Below are positions 1 to 7,682 of a stretch of 64,000 nucleotides of DNA, in pieces. Position 1 is the first letter of the stretch, and every line of letters begins with the position of its first letter. The translations under genes and the position numbers were made by a program. The stretch is taken from assembly GCA_964484205.1 (NCBI GenBank), contig CAZAEZ010000028.1, forward strand, positions 10,839 to 74,838. Reading direction: 5' to 3'. This DNA is from M3007 sp964484205 (GTDB taxonomy: Bacteria; Bacteroidota; Bacteroidia; Chitinophagales; Saprospiraceae). The notes under the pieces are model-generated. The model was given only the letters and a program-made list of their open reading frames with translations. It did not search any database and had not been told where the DNA came from.

Positions 1-582
1 GAATTCAAGGTGAACCCCTTGGGGGGTTGTTTCCCGATTTTCCTGCAAATGCCGATTTGGTTTGCGCTGTACCGGTTTTTCCCGTCGGCCATTGAATTCC
101 GGCAGGCGAGTTTCCTTTGGGCCACCGACTTGTCCAGCTACGATGTGGCCTTCCACCTGCCGACTTATGTTTGGGGATTTGGCAACCACGTCAGCGCGTT
201 CACCCTCATTTGGGTGGTCACCACGCTGTGGTACACCTGGTACTCGATGAAGCAGATGGACAGTTCGGCCATGGCCGCCAGCGATCAAATGAAGATCATG
301 AAATACATGCAGTTCGGTATGCCGGTCATGTTCATGTTTTTCTTTAACAACTTTGCTTCCGGACTTACGCTTTACCTCTGTTTCAGCAACCTGCTGAACA
401 TCGGGCAAATGGTGGGCACCAAACAATTTTTGATCGACCACGAAAAGATCAAAGCCCAGCTGGAAGCCAATAAAAACCGGCCCAAGAAAACCGGTGGCTG
501 GCGCGATCGCTTCGAAGCAGCCATGAAAGAGCAACAACGCGTACAGGCTGAAAAAACAAAGAAGAATTCAAAGAATAAATAG
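1..582 (+). CDS. yidC: Membrane protein insertase YidC, C-terminal part (5' end outside window)
   Basis: The reading frame is open from the first base, so this is the 3' end of a gene that begins outside the window. It encodes the conserved Oxa1/Alb3/YidC insertase core, starting at the NPLGGCFPIFLQMPIWFALY segment, followed by further hydrophobic segments (around IWVVTTLWYTW and MPVMFMFFFNNFASGLTLYL) and a lysine/arginine-rich cytoplasmic tail, the usual order in YidC. The protein sits in the inner membrane and inserts and folds membrane proteins alone or with SecYEG. The periplasmic domain and first transmembrane helix are missing only because of the window edge. The stop codon lies inside the left arm of a long perfect hairpin. 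Identity is very secure from the core motif. Confidence 0.95.
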   Translation, partial: EFKVNPLGGCFPIFLQMPIWFALYRFFPSAIEFRQASFLWATDLSSYDVAFHLPTYVWGFGNHVSAFTLIWVVTTLWYTWYSMKQMDSSAMAASDQMKIMKYMQFGMPVMFMFFFNNFASGLTLYLCFSNLLNIGQMVGTKQFLIDHEKIKAQLEANKNRPKKTGGWRDRFEAAMKEQQRVQAEKTKKNSKNK

Positions 583-634
583 AAACTGCGCGGGGGAAGG
601 CGGTTGATGCCGCCTTCCCCCGCGCAGTTTCTAT
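579..634 (+). terminator. Long perfect hairpin over the yidC stop codon
   Basis: Arms 579-603 and 610-634 are perfectly complementary (25 bp) around a 6-base loop. The arm contains the G-rich word GCGCGGGGGAAGGCGG. There is no U-tract after it, so it is either a Rho-independent terminator without a tail or an mRNA-stabilising stem. The left arm includes the yidC stop codon. Confidence 0.55.
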
Positions 635-656
635 ACCCTACCGGAATGCCGGCCGG

Positions 657-930
657 TTAATTGTAGGGGCGACCCGCGCGGCCGCCCCGAAATGCGCGGT
701 CGTTCCCAAACGCGTGGTAACCCCCGAAACGCATGGTAACCCAAACGCGTGGTAACCCAAACGCGTATTTGGGCGACCGCGAGGGTCGCCCCTACGCGTT
801 GTAACGGTTGATTTCGAATGCGAAATGATGCACCAACCCGTGTAGGGGCGACCCTCGCGGTCGCCCCGAAATCCGCGGTCGCCCCGAAATCCGCGGTCGC
901 CCCGAAATCCGCGGTCGCCCCGAAACGCGC
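657..930. repeat. Intergenic GC-rich repeat cluster (GTAGGGGCGACC type)
   Basis: The gap between yidC and ltaE (583-963) has no gene I can support. It carries copies in both orientations of the word TAGGGGCGACC...GGTCGCCCC (about 662-690, 772-796, 842-866), a run of GCGTGGTAACCC-like units around 710-760, and four tandem 18-base units starting at 859 (GGTCGCCCCGAAATCCGC, the last one diverged at its end). The reverse strand over these repeats reads as a repetitive open frame, which I regard as a shadow. The repeats could fold into strong stems. Confidence 0.8.
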
Positions 931-963
931 CGTCACATTAAATGCGCCAACCATCATCCAACT

Positions 964-2010
964 ATGCAAATAATAAACCTGCTTTCCGACACCGGCACCA
1001 AGCCAACACCCGGCATGCTCCAAGCCATGATGGCTGCTGAAGTTGGCGACGATGTTTTTCGCGAAGACCCAACGGTGAATGCTCTGGAGGCTAAATGTGC
1101 CGCCCTCGTCGGACACGAAGCCGCGCTTTTTTGCCCCAGCGGCACCATGACCAACCAGATCGCCCTGAAGGTCCACACGCGCCCGCTGGATGAGGTGATC
1201 TGTGATGAAATGAGCCACATTTACCAGTACGAAGTTGGCGGATATGCCTACAACAGCGGGATTGGGGTGAACCTTATCCGTACCGAAAACGGTATTCTCA
1301 ATGCCGACCAGGTGCTGGCTGCCGTAAAACCGCGCTTCGACTGGCTGCCCAAAAGCAGCCTGGTGGTTATCGAAAACACCTGCAACAAAGGCGGGGGAAG
1401 CACCTACACGCTCGAAAGGATCAAAAATATCCGGGCAGTCTGCAAAAACCAGGGTTTGGCCCTGCACCTCGACGGCGCCCGCTTGTTCAACGCCTTGGTG
1501 GAAAGCGGTGATACTCCGGCCGATATCGGCGCCCAAGTCGACAGTATCAGCATTTGCCTGTCGAAAGGACTGGGCGCTCCGGTTGGCTCGGTCCTGACCG
1601 GCAGCCGCGATTTCATCGCCGAAGCCCGGCGGGTGCGCAAGGTGATGGGCGGCGGTATGCGGCAGGCCGGATATTTGGCGGCAGCGGGTATTTATGCGCT
1701 TGACCACCACGTTGAGCGCCTGCTGGAAGACCATGCGCATGCCCGGCAACTCGCCACCGCGCTCGGGCAGTTTCCCTACACGGCAAACATCCGGCCCGTG
1801 CAAACCAACATTGTCATTTTTGATTTGGAAAAACCCGCCACACCGCCGCATTTTTTGGAATACCTCAAATCAAACGGAGTCACTGCCTCCGCCTTTGGCC
1901 CGCAAACGATCCGTTTTGTGACGCATCTGGATGTCGACAGCGGGATGATTGCGCGGGCGATCGAAATTTTGCAAGCCTATTCAGCAAGGGGCAACAAATC
2001 CCAGCCATAG
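964..2010 (+). CDS. ltaE: Low-specificity L-threonine aldolase
   Basis: A 348-residue PLP enzyme of the fold-type I threonine aldolase family, cleaving L-threonine or L-allo-threonine to glycine and acetaldehyde in the cytosol. Seen: the N-terminal LLSDTGTKPTP signature (DT near residue 9), FREDPTVNALE, the HLDGARLFNA segment whose Asp and Arg contact PLP, and CLSKGLGAPVGS with the Schiff-base lysine at about residue 201. Length is normal for the family. The gene stands alone, preceded by a repeat-filled gap, and its last 34 bases overlap the end of the convergent lipoprotein gene. A dedicated glycine pathway partner (kbl) lies 12 kb away but not in an operon with it. Confidence 0.93.
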   Translation: MQIINLLSDTGTKPTPGMLQAMMAAEVGDDVFREDPTVNALEAKCAALVGHEAALFCPSGTMTNQIALKVHTRPLDEVICDEMSHIYQYEVGGYAYNSGIGVNLIRTENGILNADQVLAAVKPRFDWLPKSSLVVIENTCNKGGGSTYTLERIKNIRAVCKNQGLALHLDGARLFNALVESGDTPADIGAQVDSISICLSKGLGAPVGSVLTGSRDFIAEARRVRKVMGGGMRQAGYLAAAGIYALDHHVERLLEDHAHARQLATALGQFPYTANIRPVQTNIVIFDLEKPATPPHFLEYLKSNGVTASAFGPQTIRFVTHLDVDSGMIARAIEILQAYSARGNKSQP

Positions 2011-2684
2011 CCCGTAGAGGTCCACCAGCTATAGGTTGAAGCACGAACGATACCGTATTTGCCAGCGTACACGTAGGTTTCGCCGTTTGCATCAAAAGCC
2101 ATGCTCCGGTTGTCAATTACAACATTCAGCCGGTCGTATTCCAGATTAAAAAGCGAATAATCGGCCGCATACCCATTCCGGAAGCATTCGCAATACGACA
2201 GATCCGTTTTCCAACCGGAAATTTGAATCTTGGGATCGGCAACCGGCGCGAGCGACAAGCCCGTCGTGCCTGCGGCATAATGGAAAAGCCGCGATTTCAG
2301 GTAGGTAGTCCCTTCCGGATATATCTTCAAGGTATCGTCTTTGACATCCAGGAAGTAGTAGTAAACACTGTCCTTTTCCGGCGCCATCCAATCATCCACA
2401 TCGCCGTTGTACCGGACCTCTTCCGCTATTCTGTATCCGTTTGCGCCTTTATCGACAATGGTAAGTACGAGGGTATCGTCGGTGTAAACAAAATCGCCGG
2501 TGGAGGATTGAAAATACTTTTCACCCAGCAGGCCGAGGTACCTGCTACTTTGGCCGACGGCCAATTGATCGAATTGAATCGGATTCCCAGCGGAAACCGG
2601 GCCGCAGGATGTTTCTTTTTTGCAACCATGGAGAAGTAGACCCACGGTGGCTAGCGCAATAGCGTACGTTAATTGTTTGAGCAT
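1977..2684 (-). CDS. Hypothetical lipoprotein, 235 aa
   Basis: I do not recognise the family. The N-terminus is a clear lipoprotein signal: a hydrophobic stretch (ALATVGLLL) followed by the lipobox LHGC with the lipidated cysteine at about residue 21 and KKETSC after it. The mature part is rich in Tyr, Asp and beta-strand-like alternation (for example TLVLTIVDKGANGYRIAEEVRY), as in many Bacteroidota surface or periplasmic lipoproteins that share no enzyme motif. It is convergent with ltaE and the two coding ends overlap by 34 bases. It is divergent from the next membrane protein gene with about 146 bases between them. Function is unknown; an envelope location is well supported. Confidence 0.75.
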   Translation of the reverse strand: MLKQLTYAIALATVGLLLHGCKKETSCGPVSAGNPIQFDQLAVGQSSRYLGLLGEKYFQSSTGDFVYTDDTLVLTIVDKGANGYRIAEEVRYNGDVDDWMAPEKDSVYYYFLDVKDDTLKIYPEGTTYLKSRLFHYAAGTTGLSLAPVADPKIQISGWKTDLSYCECFRNGYAADYSLFNLEYDRLNVVIDNRSMAFDANGETYVYAGKYGIVRASTYSWWTSTGYGWDLLPLAE

Positions 2685-2830
2685 ACGTTTCTGATTTTTT
2701 TACTTTTACAGACTGGAAAACTTCATAAAACGTTGGGTCACAAGGCCCGATTTTTGCAATAATTACAGAATTCAATTTCCCTAAATTACCTTTACCTAGT
2801 TCTTTTTTCCGTTTAATACCAAATTCGAAT

Positions 2831-4183
2831 ATGGAAACACCAGTTTATTCCCAGCCGGAACCCTCAAGACCCTCCCCTGTACTCGTCGGAATTATCATCG
2901 CATTTTTGCTCGCCATAGCCGCATTTTGGTACTTCAATTCCCGCGGCGCCTCCGACGAGATCAAGTACGCCTTTGCGATCAATCACGCCTTCGAAAATCC
3001 CATTGTTTTTTACGGCGGAAAAGATTTGCGCTACGAAATCACGCCGCGCGACAAGCGCCTGCTCAAAGTATACGTGCCGCCACAGGACCTGAACACGCCC
3101 AAATACCTCCTGGTGGAAGACGGGGAGCTGGATTTTCTTGGCTTTGTAAAAAAAGACCAGACGTTTATCCCGCTGCAACTGTATCAAATCCACAATGCCC
3201 GGCCCGGAAAGCCAACGTCGCCGGTAACTGACTGCAAAACCTACCTGGAAGTGGCTGCAGGCACCGACAGCATCCTGGTGCTGATTGACGGGAAACATAT
3301 CCTGCCCGGAAAAAAGATCGGTCCAAACCTGTACGTCATCAATTTTTGCGAGACAACCCGGCAACACGAATTTCAGGTGCTCGGCTACCCGAATTCCTCC
3401 CTGGCGATGAAGGGCTTGCGCCCGGAAACCTTTTCCCTGACCGGACCGGGCAGCACCGGCACTACCCGTGGGTTCTGGTATAAAATCGATGCTTCCGGCG
3501 ATACGATCCGATACGGTCAGACTCCGGCTATGTACGATATGGCCGCCATCAACCCTACCCCGCAGGGTGCGGGAGGCGCCGGATCATCAAACCGCAACCT
3601 CCGGCCGGCGCAATACAGTACCGATCAGGGCACTAAAAGTGCGGTGACCAAGGTCATTTTTTCCATGCCCCGGAGCATGCAGGCGCCCTGGGTATACCTG
3701 AATGAAAAACGAATTACCAATTTCACACTCAATGCCAACCGCAACGAGGTGACTTTTTGGGTCAAACAAAACGGCCAGCCCGTGAATGTGCGCGTCGGAG
3801 ACACCAACTGCGAGTGCCAGGCTACCGGCAGAGCCCTCAACCCCGTGCTGGAATTGCGCGGCTTTTGCCAGTGCCGGGACATCCAGGTCTACGTACAACT
3901 CGACCCAGGATTGGATCGCTACCGCAACAAACTCCGCATTTATGTCGACGGCCAACTCACCGATATTCCCTTGCCACCGGCCGGGCAGCCCCTGATGTTC
4001 CCGGTGCGCAAACTGGACCGGGATCAGTATGTTGAGCTGAAACTGCTCTTGCCGGATGATACCGGCAATACCGGCTTGTTCGATGTGTGCAATTTTACGG
4101 TACCGTCGGAGGCCACAACAGTGAACCTGAGCCCCTCCTGTGCCTGCCCGAGTTGTCCACCCAACATTAAAGTTTCGGGCTAG
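2831..4183 (+). CDS. Membrane-anchored hypothetical protein, cysteine-rich C-terminus, 450 aa
   Basis: Unrecognised. Residues about 17-38 form a single hydrophobic helix (LVGIIIAFLLAIAAFWYF) after a short proline-rich N-terminus, so the protein is probably an inner-membrane-anchored protein with a large periplasmic part. The exported part looks all-beta, with repeated sections resembling each other in style (VYVPPQDL, APWVYLNEKRI, YVQLDPGLDRYRNKLRIYVDGQL) and several short Cys clusters (CECQ, CQCRD, CACPSCPP near the C-terminus). The last cluster could bind metal or form disulfides. It is transcribed away from the lipoprotein gene and its end is only 8 bases from the convergent arginyltransferase-like gene. 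Confidence 0.7.
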   Translation: METPVYSQPEPSRPSPVLVGIIIAFLLAIAAFWYFNSRGASDEIKYAFAINHAFENPIVFYGGKDLRYEITPRDKRLLKVYVPPQDLNTPKYLLVEDGELDFLGFVKKDQTFIPLQLYQIHNARPGKPTSPVTDCKTYLEVAAGTDSILVLIDGKHILPGKKIGPNLYVINFCETTRQHEFQVLGYPNSSLAMKGLRPETFSLTGPGSTGTTRGFWYKIDASGDTIRYGQTPAMYDMAAINPTPQGAGGAGSSNRNLRPAQYSTDQGTKSAVTKVIFSMPRSMQAPWVYLNEKRITNFTLNANRNEVTFWVKQNGQPVNVRVGDTNCECQATGRALNPVLELRGFCQCRDIQVYVQLDPGLDRYRNKLRIYVDGQLTDIPLPPAGQPLMFPVRKLDRDQYVELKLLLPDDTGNTGLFDVCNFTVPSEATTVNLSPSCACPSCPPNIKVSG

Positions 4184-4191
4184 GAAACCCG

Positions 4192-4923
4192 CTACTTGCT
4201 CCAGGCTTCGCGCCAGTCGCGCACAGGCATGCGTTTCAGGGGGTACCAGTTGCCCCACCAGTCGAAGTATTCCAGGTTGTGAAAATTGAGTTTGTAGTCA
4301 AACTCACTGGGCAGATCGTACACGAAGCCCGGGTAGTAAAATTCCTTCCCCAGTTGCCGCGCGTACTCAATTTCGAGCAACATGGTAAAGGTCCCCAGGC
4401 TGCGCGCCGCTTCTTCCGGGTCGTGAATACAGTAATTCCCCGCCATGCTGCGCTGGCCCATGTGAAAAAAGCTGGTGGCAATATGGCGCTCGCTGTTGAA
4501 CACATCAAATTCAATACCCAGGCAGGGCATCATGTGACTCCAGGAACTGAAAAAGCCGTAAATGGAAGAAGGGCGGTTGTGGTGGAAACGCGCCGCATGC
4601 CGCTCAAACAACAACTCGTGCCGGCGCAAAATGCGCAGCGGGCGCCGCAAAATGCGCAAATCGGCATTGCGCCGCAGGCACCGGCGCTGGCTTTTGCTGA
4701 GCTGAAATCCGTCGAGCCGGATACGCAGGAGCACCACCCGGCAGGGTTCGCCCCGCCATTCCCAATGATTCCGGCGAAAAATCAAATCCGACCAGTAGCA
4801 CCAGCCATCCTCGCAAAACCGGTCGAAGATCATAGGATGCAGAGGCTCCATCGGGATGTACTCCTCAATGTGGTTCGGGTTGAAAGAAATGTCCCGGAAT
4901 ACCGCTAGTGATTTTGAATGCAA
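4192..4923 (-). CDS. Arginyl-tRNA--protein transferase-like protein (ATE/Bpt family)
   Basis: 243 residues. The second half carries the conserved GNAT-like core of ATE1/Bpt aminoacyl-tRNA-protein transferases: LSKSQRRCLRRNADL, then GIEFDVFNSERHIATSFFHMG, then RSLGTFTMLLEIEYARQLGKEFYYPGFVY ending in YKLNFHNLEYFDW, in the family order. These enzymes move an amino acid from charged tRNA to protein N-termini to make N-degrons. The N-terminal region is shorter and its cysteines (FCEDGWCYW, GEPCR) do not show the usual paired arrangement clearly, so substrate specificity cannot be stated. It is transcribed alone, divergent from the carboxynorspermidine dehydrogenase gene. Confidence 0.75.
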   Translation of the reverse strand: MHSKSLAVFRDISFNPNHIEEYIPMEPLHPMIFDRFCEDGWCYWSDLIFRRNHWEWRGEPCRVVLLRIRLDGFQLSKSQRRCLRRNADLRILRRPLRILRRHELLFERHAARFHHNRPSSIYGFFSSWSHMMPCLGIEFDVFNSERHIATSFFHMGQRSMAGNYCIHDPEEAARSLGTFTMLLEIEYARQLGKEFYYPGFVYDLPSEFDYKLNFHNLEYFDWWGNWYPLKRMPVRDWREAWSK

Positions 4924-5049
4924 AGCCTGTAAGTGTTTGATTTCTGGATTTATTCTTGCGAAAGTAAGGCGCTCCGGGGATTTCTTTTTCTACGAACCTG
5001 ATATTGTGCCTATTTTTGCCGGCCATTGATTCATTGAAATTCAACATAA

Positions 5050-6258
5050 ATGTCCAAAGTTCTGATTATTGGCGCCGGTGGCGTCGGTCGTGTTGTAGCC
5101 TACAAATGCGCACAGCACCGCGATATTTTCAGCGATATTTTGCTCGCTAGCCGCACCAAAAAAAAATGTGATGCGATCGCCGATGCTATTTACAAGGCAT
5201 ACGGCGGTCCGAAAATCAAAACAGCCAAACTTGATGCCGACGATGTTCAACAAACCGTCGCCCTCATCCAAAAGTTCCAACCCGCGCTGGTGATCAATGT
5301 CGCCCTACCCTACCAGGATCTGCCCATCATGGATGCCTGCCTGGAAACCGGCGTCAACTACATGGATACCGCCAACTACGAGCCCAAGGATGTGGCCAAA
5401 TTCGAGTATTCCTGGCAGTGGGCTTATCAGGATCGATTCAAAAAGAAGGGCATCCTGGCCCTGCTGGGCTGCGGTTTTGATCCCGGTGTGACCAGTGTTT
5501 TTACGGCTTACGCCAAAAAACATTATTTCGACGAAATACACTACCTCGACATTGTGGATGCCAATGCCGGCAGCCACGGGAAGGCTTTCGCCACCAATTT
5601 CAACCCGGAAATCAATATCCGGGAGGTTACCCAAAAAGGGAAATATTGGGAGAACGGCCGCTGGGTGGAAACCGAGCCCCACGAGATTTGGAAAGACATC
5701 GACTACCCGGAAATCGGGCCGAAACGCTCCTACCTTATTTACCATGAGGAATTGGAAAGTCTGGTGAAAAACTTCCCCACGCTCAAACGCGCACGCTTTT
5801 GGATGACTTTCAGCGAAGAGTATCTCACGCACCTGCGCGTCATCCAGAATATTGGCATGGCCGGTATTGAGCCGGTCCGGTACAAAGGCATTGACATCGT
5901 ACCCCTCCAGTTTTTGAAGGCAGTTTTACCGGCTCCGGAAGAACTCGGCGAAAACTACACCGGTTTCACCAGCATCGGCTGCCGGATCAAAGGGGTAAAA
6001 GACGGCAAAGAACGCACGTATTACATCTGGAACAACTGTTCGCACCAGGCTGCATACCAGGAAACCGGCACGCAAGGGGTCAGCTACACCACGGGGGTGC
6101 CGGCCATGATTGGCGCCCGGATGGTCCTGGAAGGCAAGTGGAGCGGAAAGGGGGTGTTCAATGTGGAAGAATTCAACCCAGACCCCTTCCTCGACCGGCT
6201 CAGGCAGGACGGACTGCCCTGGCATGAAAAAGTGGATGTTGATTTGGGCATGGATTAA
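5050..6258 (+). CDS. Carboxynorspermidine dehydrogenase (saccharopine dehydrogenase family)
   Basis: 402 residues with an N-terminal Rossmann motif (VLIIGAGGVGRVVAYKCAQH) and the family segments NVALPYQDLPIMDACLETGV, YMDTANYE, LLGCGFDPGVTSVFTAY and, near the C-terminus, TTGVPAMIGARMVLEG. This pattern is that of the NADPH-dependent enzyme which condenses aspartate beta-semialdehyde with a diamine to give carboxy(nor)spermidine, the alternative bacterial spermidine route; the following decarboxylase (nspC) is not in this window. A lysine-forming saccharopine dehydrogenase is a less likely reading, since Bacteroidota of this kind make lysine through diaminopimelate. A palindromic repeat separates it from the downstream response regulator. 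Confidence 0.85.
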   Translation: MSKVLIIGAGGVGRVVAYKCAQHRDIFSDILLASRTKKKCDAIADAIYKAYGGPKIKTAKLDADDVQQTVALIQKFQPALVINVALPYQDLPIMDACLETGVNYMDTANYEPKDVAKFEYSWQWAYQDRFKKKGILALLGCGFDPGVTSVFTAYAKKHYFDEIHYLDIVDANAGSHGKAFATNFNPEINIREVTQKGKYWENGRWVETEPHEIWKDIDYPEIGPKRSYLIYHEELESLVKNFPTLKRARFWMTFSEEYLTHLRVIQNIGMAGIEPVRYKGIDIVPLQFLKAVLPAPEELGENYTGFTSIGCRIKGVKDGKERTYYIWNNCSHQAAYQETGTQGVSYTTGVPAMIGARMVLEGKWSGKGVFNVEEFNPDPFLDRLRQDGLPWHEKVDVDLGMD

Positions 6259-6260
6259 AT

Positions 6261-6377
6261 TGGGTTTGAAGGTTTCTGGTTTGAAGGTTTCTGGTTGGTT
6301 CATCTTTCCGAATAGAGCAACCTTCAAACCAATAACCTTCAAACCAGAAACCAGAAACCTTCAAACCAGAAACCTTA
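6261..6377. repeat. Palindromic repeat built of GGTTTCTGGTTTGAA words
   Basis: The whole gap between the dehydrogenase and the response regulator is an imperfect inverted repeat. The left half repeats TTTGAAGGTTTCTGG and the right half repeats CCAGAAACCTTCAAA. A close relative with the same GGTTTCTGGTT word sits at 55634-55721 between mscS and the DUF389 gene. It could act as a bidirectional stem or terminator, or be a mobile palindrome. Confidence 0.8.
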
Positions 6378-6382
6378 GAATC

Positions 6383-7066
6383 ATGCGCATCTTACTCGTA
6401 GAAGACGAAGAATCCATACGCGATGCTGTCCGGCTCAACCTGGAGTTGGAAGGGTATGAAGTCGTTGTAACGGGCAACGGCAGACAGGCGCTGGAATTGA
6501 TCGGCAGCCAGCACTTCGACCTGCTCCTGCTCGATGTGATGCTCCCGGAGGTGAATGGGTTCAGCATTACCGAGCAGGTACGGCTGACCAACAGCGAGGT
6601 TCCAATTCTGCTCCTGACCGCCAAAGACCTGCCCCAGGACCGGGTGACCGGGCTGAAGAAAGGCGCCGACGACTACCTGACCAAACCCTTCAACCTGGAA
6701 GAACTACTGCTGCGCGTCAGCAAACTATTGCGGCGCAGTCAACGGGTAAAAGGCGAGGCGCTGGAACTTTTTGAATTTGGGAAAAACCAGGTCAACTTCG
6801 AAACCTATGAAGCCACCACCTGGCGGGGAGAGGCCATAACACTGACCAAAAAGGAAGCCATGTTGCTGAAACTGCTCGTAGAGCGAAAAAATGAAGTGGT
6901 GAGCCGGAATCAAATTCTGCAAGCCGTTTGGGGCTACGATGTTTTCCCAAGTACGCGAACGATCGACAACTTTATTCTGGCCTTCCGGAAATATTTTGAA
7001 GCCAATCCAAAAGAACCGCAGTTCTTCCACGCCATCCGGGGCGTCGGCTATAAATTCGTCATGTAG
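6383..7066 (+). CDS. OmpR-family response regulator
   Basis: 227 residues from the ATG at 6383, chosen because the receiver domain begins right there (MRILLVEDEES). Residues 1-115 are the receiver, with the acidic pair ED near residues 7-8, the phospho-acceptor Asp51 in LLLLDVMLPEVNG, the Thr in LLLTAKD and Lys in DDYLTKPF. Residues about 130-227 are a winged-helix DNA-binding domain of the OmpR/PhoB type (LTKKEAMLLKLL, STRTIDNFILAFRKYF, IRGVGYKF). It regulates transcription after phosphorylation by a histidine kinase. No kinase gene is adjacent, so it is an orphan here and the stimulus is unknown. Confidence 0.92.
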   Translation: MRILLVEDEESIRDAVRLNLELEGYEVVVTGNGRQALELIGSQHFDLLLLDVMLPEVNGFSITEQVRLTNSEVPILLLTAKDLPQDRVTGLKKGADDYLTKPFNLEELLLRVSKLLRRSQRVKGEALELFEFGKNQVNFETYEATTWRGEAITLTKKEAMLLKLLVERKNEVVSRNQILQAVWGYDVFPSTRTIDNFILAFRKYFEANPKEPQFFHAIRGVGYKFVM

Positions 7067-7067
7067 C

Positions 7068-7259
7068 CTAGAGTAATTTCCCCGTAGCCTCCTCGGTTTC
7101 GCGCAATTTATCCCGGCAAAACCCGATCAGCATTTGTGCCCGTGCAATTTTTTCCGCCAAAGCATCAATACTAATCGCTTCGCTTTGCAAGTCTGCCACG
7201 ATTTGTTGCAATTCGGCGTATGCCGATTCGTATGTCATCGGTTCCTTGTCTTTTTTCAT
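7068..7259 (-). CDS. xseB: Exodeoxyribonuclease VII small subunit
   Basis: 63 residues matching XseB: an acidic/helical protein with YESAYAELQQIVADLQSEAISIDALAEKI cut here into its typical blocks AYAELQQIVADLQ and LAEKIARAQMLI, then CRDKLRETE. It forms the multi-subunit cap of exonuclease VII with XseA, which degrades single-stranded DNA; xseA is not in the window. Its ATG overlaps the TGA of the SET-domain gene (ATGA, 4 bases), so the two are translationally coupled. Its stop is only one base from the end of the convergent response regulator gene. Confidence 0.88.
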   Translation of the reverse strand: MKKDKEPMTYESAYAELQQIVADLQSEAISIDALAEKIARAQMLIGFCRDKLRETEEATGKLL

Positions 7260-7642
7260 AGTTCAAACCAGACCTTGCTGCGATTTTCCGGCGAGCCGTT
7301 GTAGTTTACAAAAATCTCTTCGCCCGGGGCAATGTCCCGCAGGGCATAAATATCGATGGTATTGTTTTCAAAATCCATTCCGTAGTCGGCATTGGGTTCA
7401 TAGGCATGGTTGTACAACGAGCCGTACCCCAGGGCAATAGCGTACCATTCCCCATCGTCGCCCCAATCGAAATAATAGTCATCCAGCATGGTTTGCCGCA
7501 TGGCCGCCAGCTGTGCCTTCGGGAAGAGCAACACCGGGCAAATTTCGATCACCCCCTCCGCGGCAATAGGCTCCGCGGCAAATACGCCCATGCCATGCAC
7601 ATCGGAAGGCGCAAAATAGATGGCTGCGTTTTGTAAACTCAT
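7256..7642 (-). CDS. SET-domain protein
   Basis: 128 residues from the ATG at 7642. The sequence follows the small bacterial/eukaryotic SET fold: SDVHGMGVFAAEPIAAEGVIE at the start (the G-x-G cofactor-binding turn), YNHAYEPNADYG (the NH(S/A) pseudoknot motif) and PGEEIFVNYN near the end (the catalytic-tyrosine region). SET proteins methylate protein lysines using S-adenosylmethionine; the bacterial target is not known. The start was set at 7642 because upstream codons would run through a tandem octamer repeat and the Gly-rich end of the neighbouring gene. It lies between a TPM-domain gene and xseB in the same reverse-strand run. Confidence 0.82.
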   Translation of the reverse strand: MSLQNAAIYFAPSDVHGMGVFAAEPIAAEGVIEICPVLLFPKAQLAAMRQTMLDDYYFDWGDDGEWYAIALGYGSLYNHAYEPNADYGMDFENNTIDIYALRDIAPGEEIFVNYNGSPENRSKVWFEL

Positions 7643-7680
7643 TGAGTGATTGAGTGATTGAGTGATTGAGTGCGTGCGTG
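7641..7680. repeat. Tandem octamer ATTGAGTG x4 plus CGTG units
   Basis: Four perfect copies of ATTGAGTG fill 7641-7672, followed by CGTGCGTG. The first copy overlaps the start codon of the SET gene, so repeat-number changes by slippage would alter its 5' untranslated region. Confidence 0.85.
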
Positions 7681-7682
7681 CA

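Noticed and set aside
631..1851. 406-aa reverse frame with repeated FGATAD units
   Set aside because: It is produced by the tandem 18-base DNA repeats and the antisense of threonine aldolase; no independent coding evidence.
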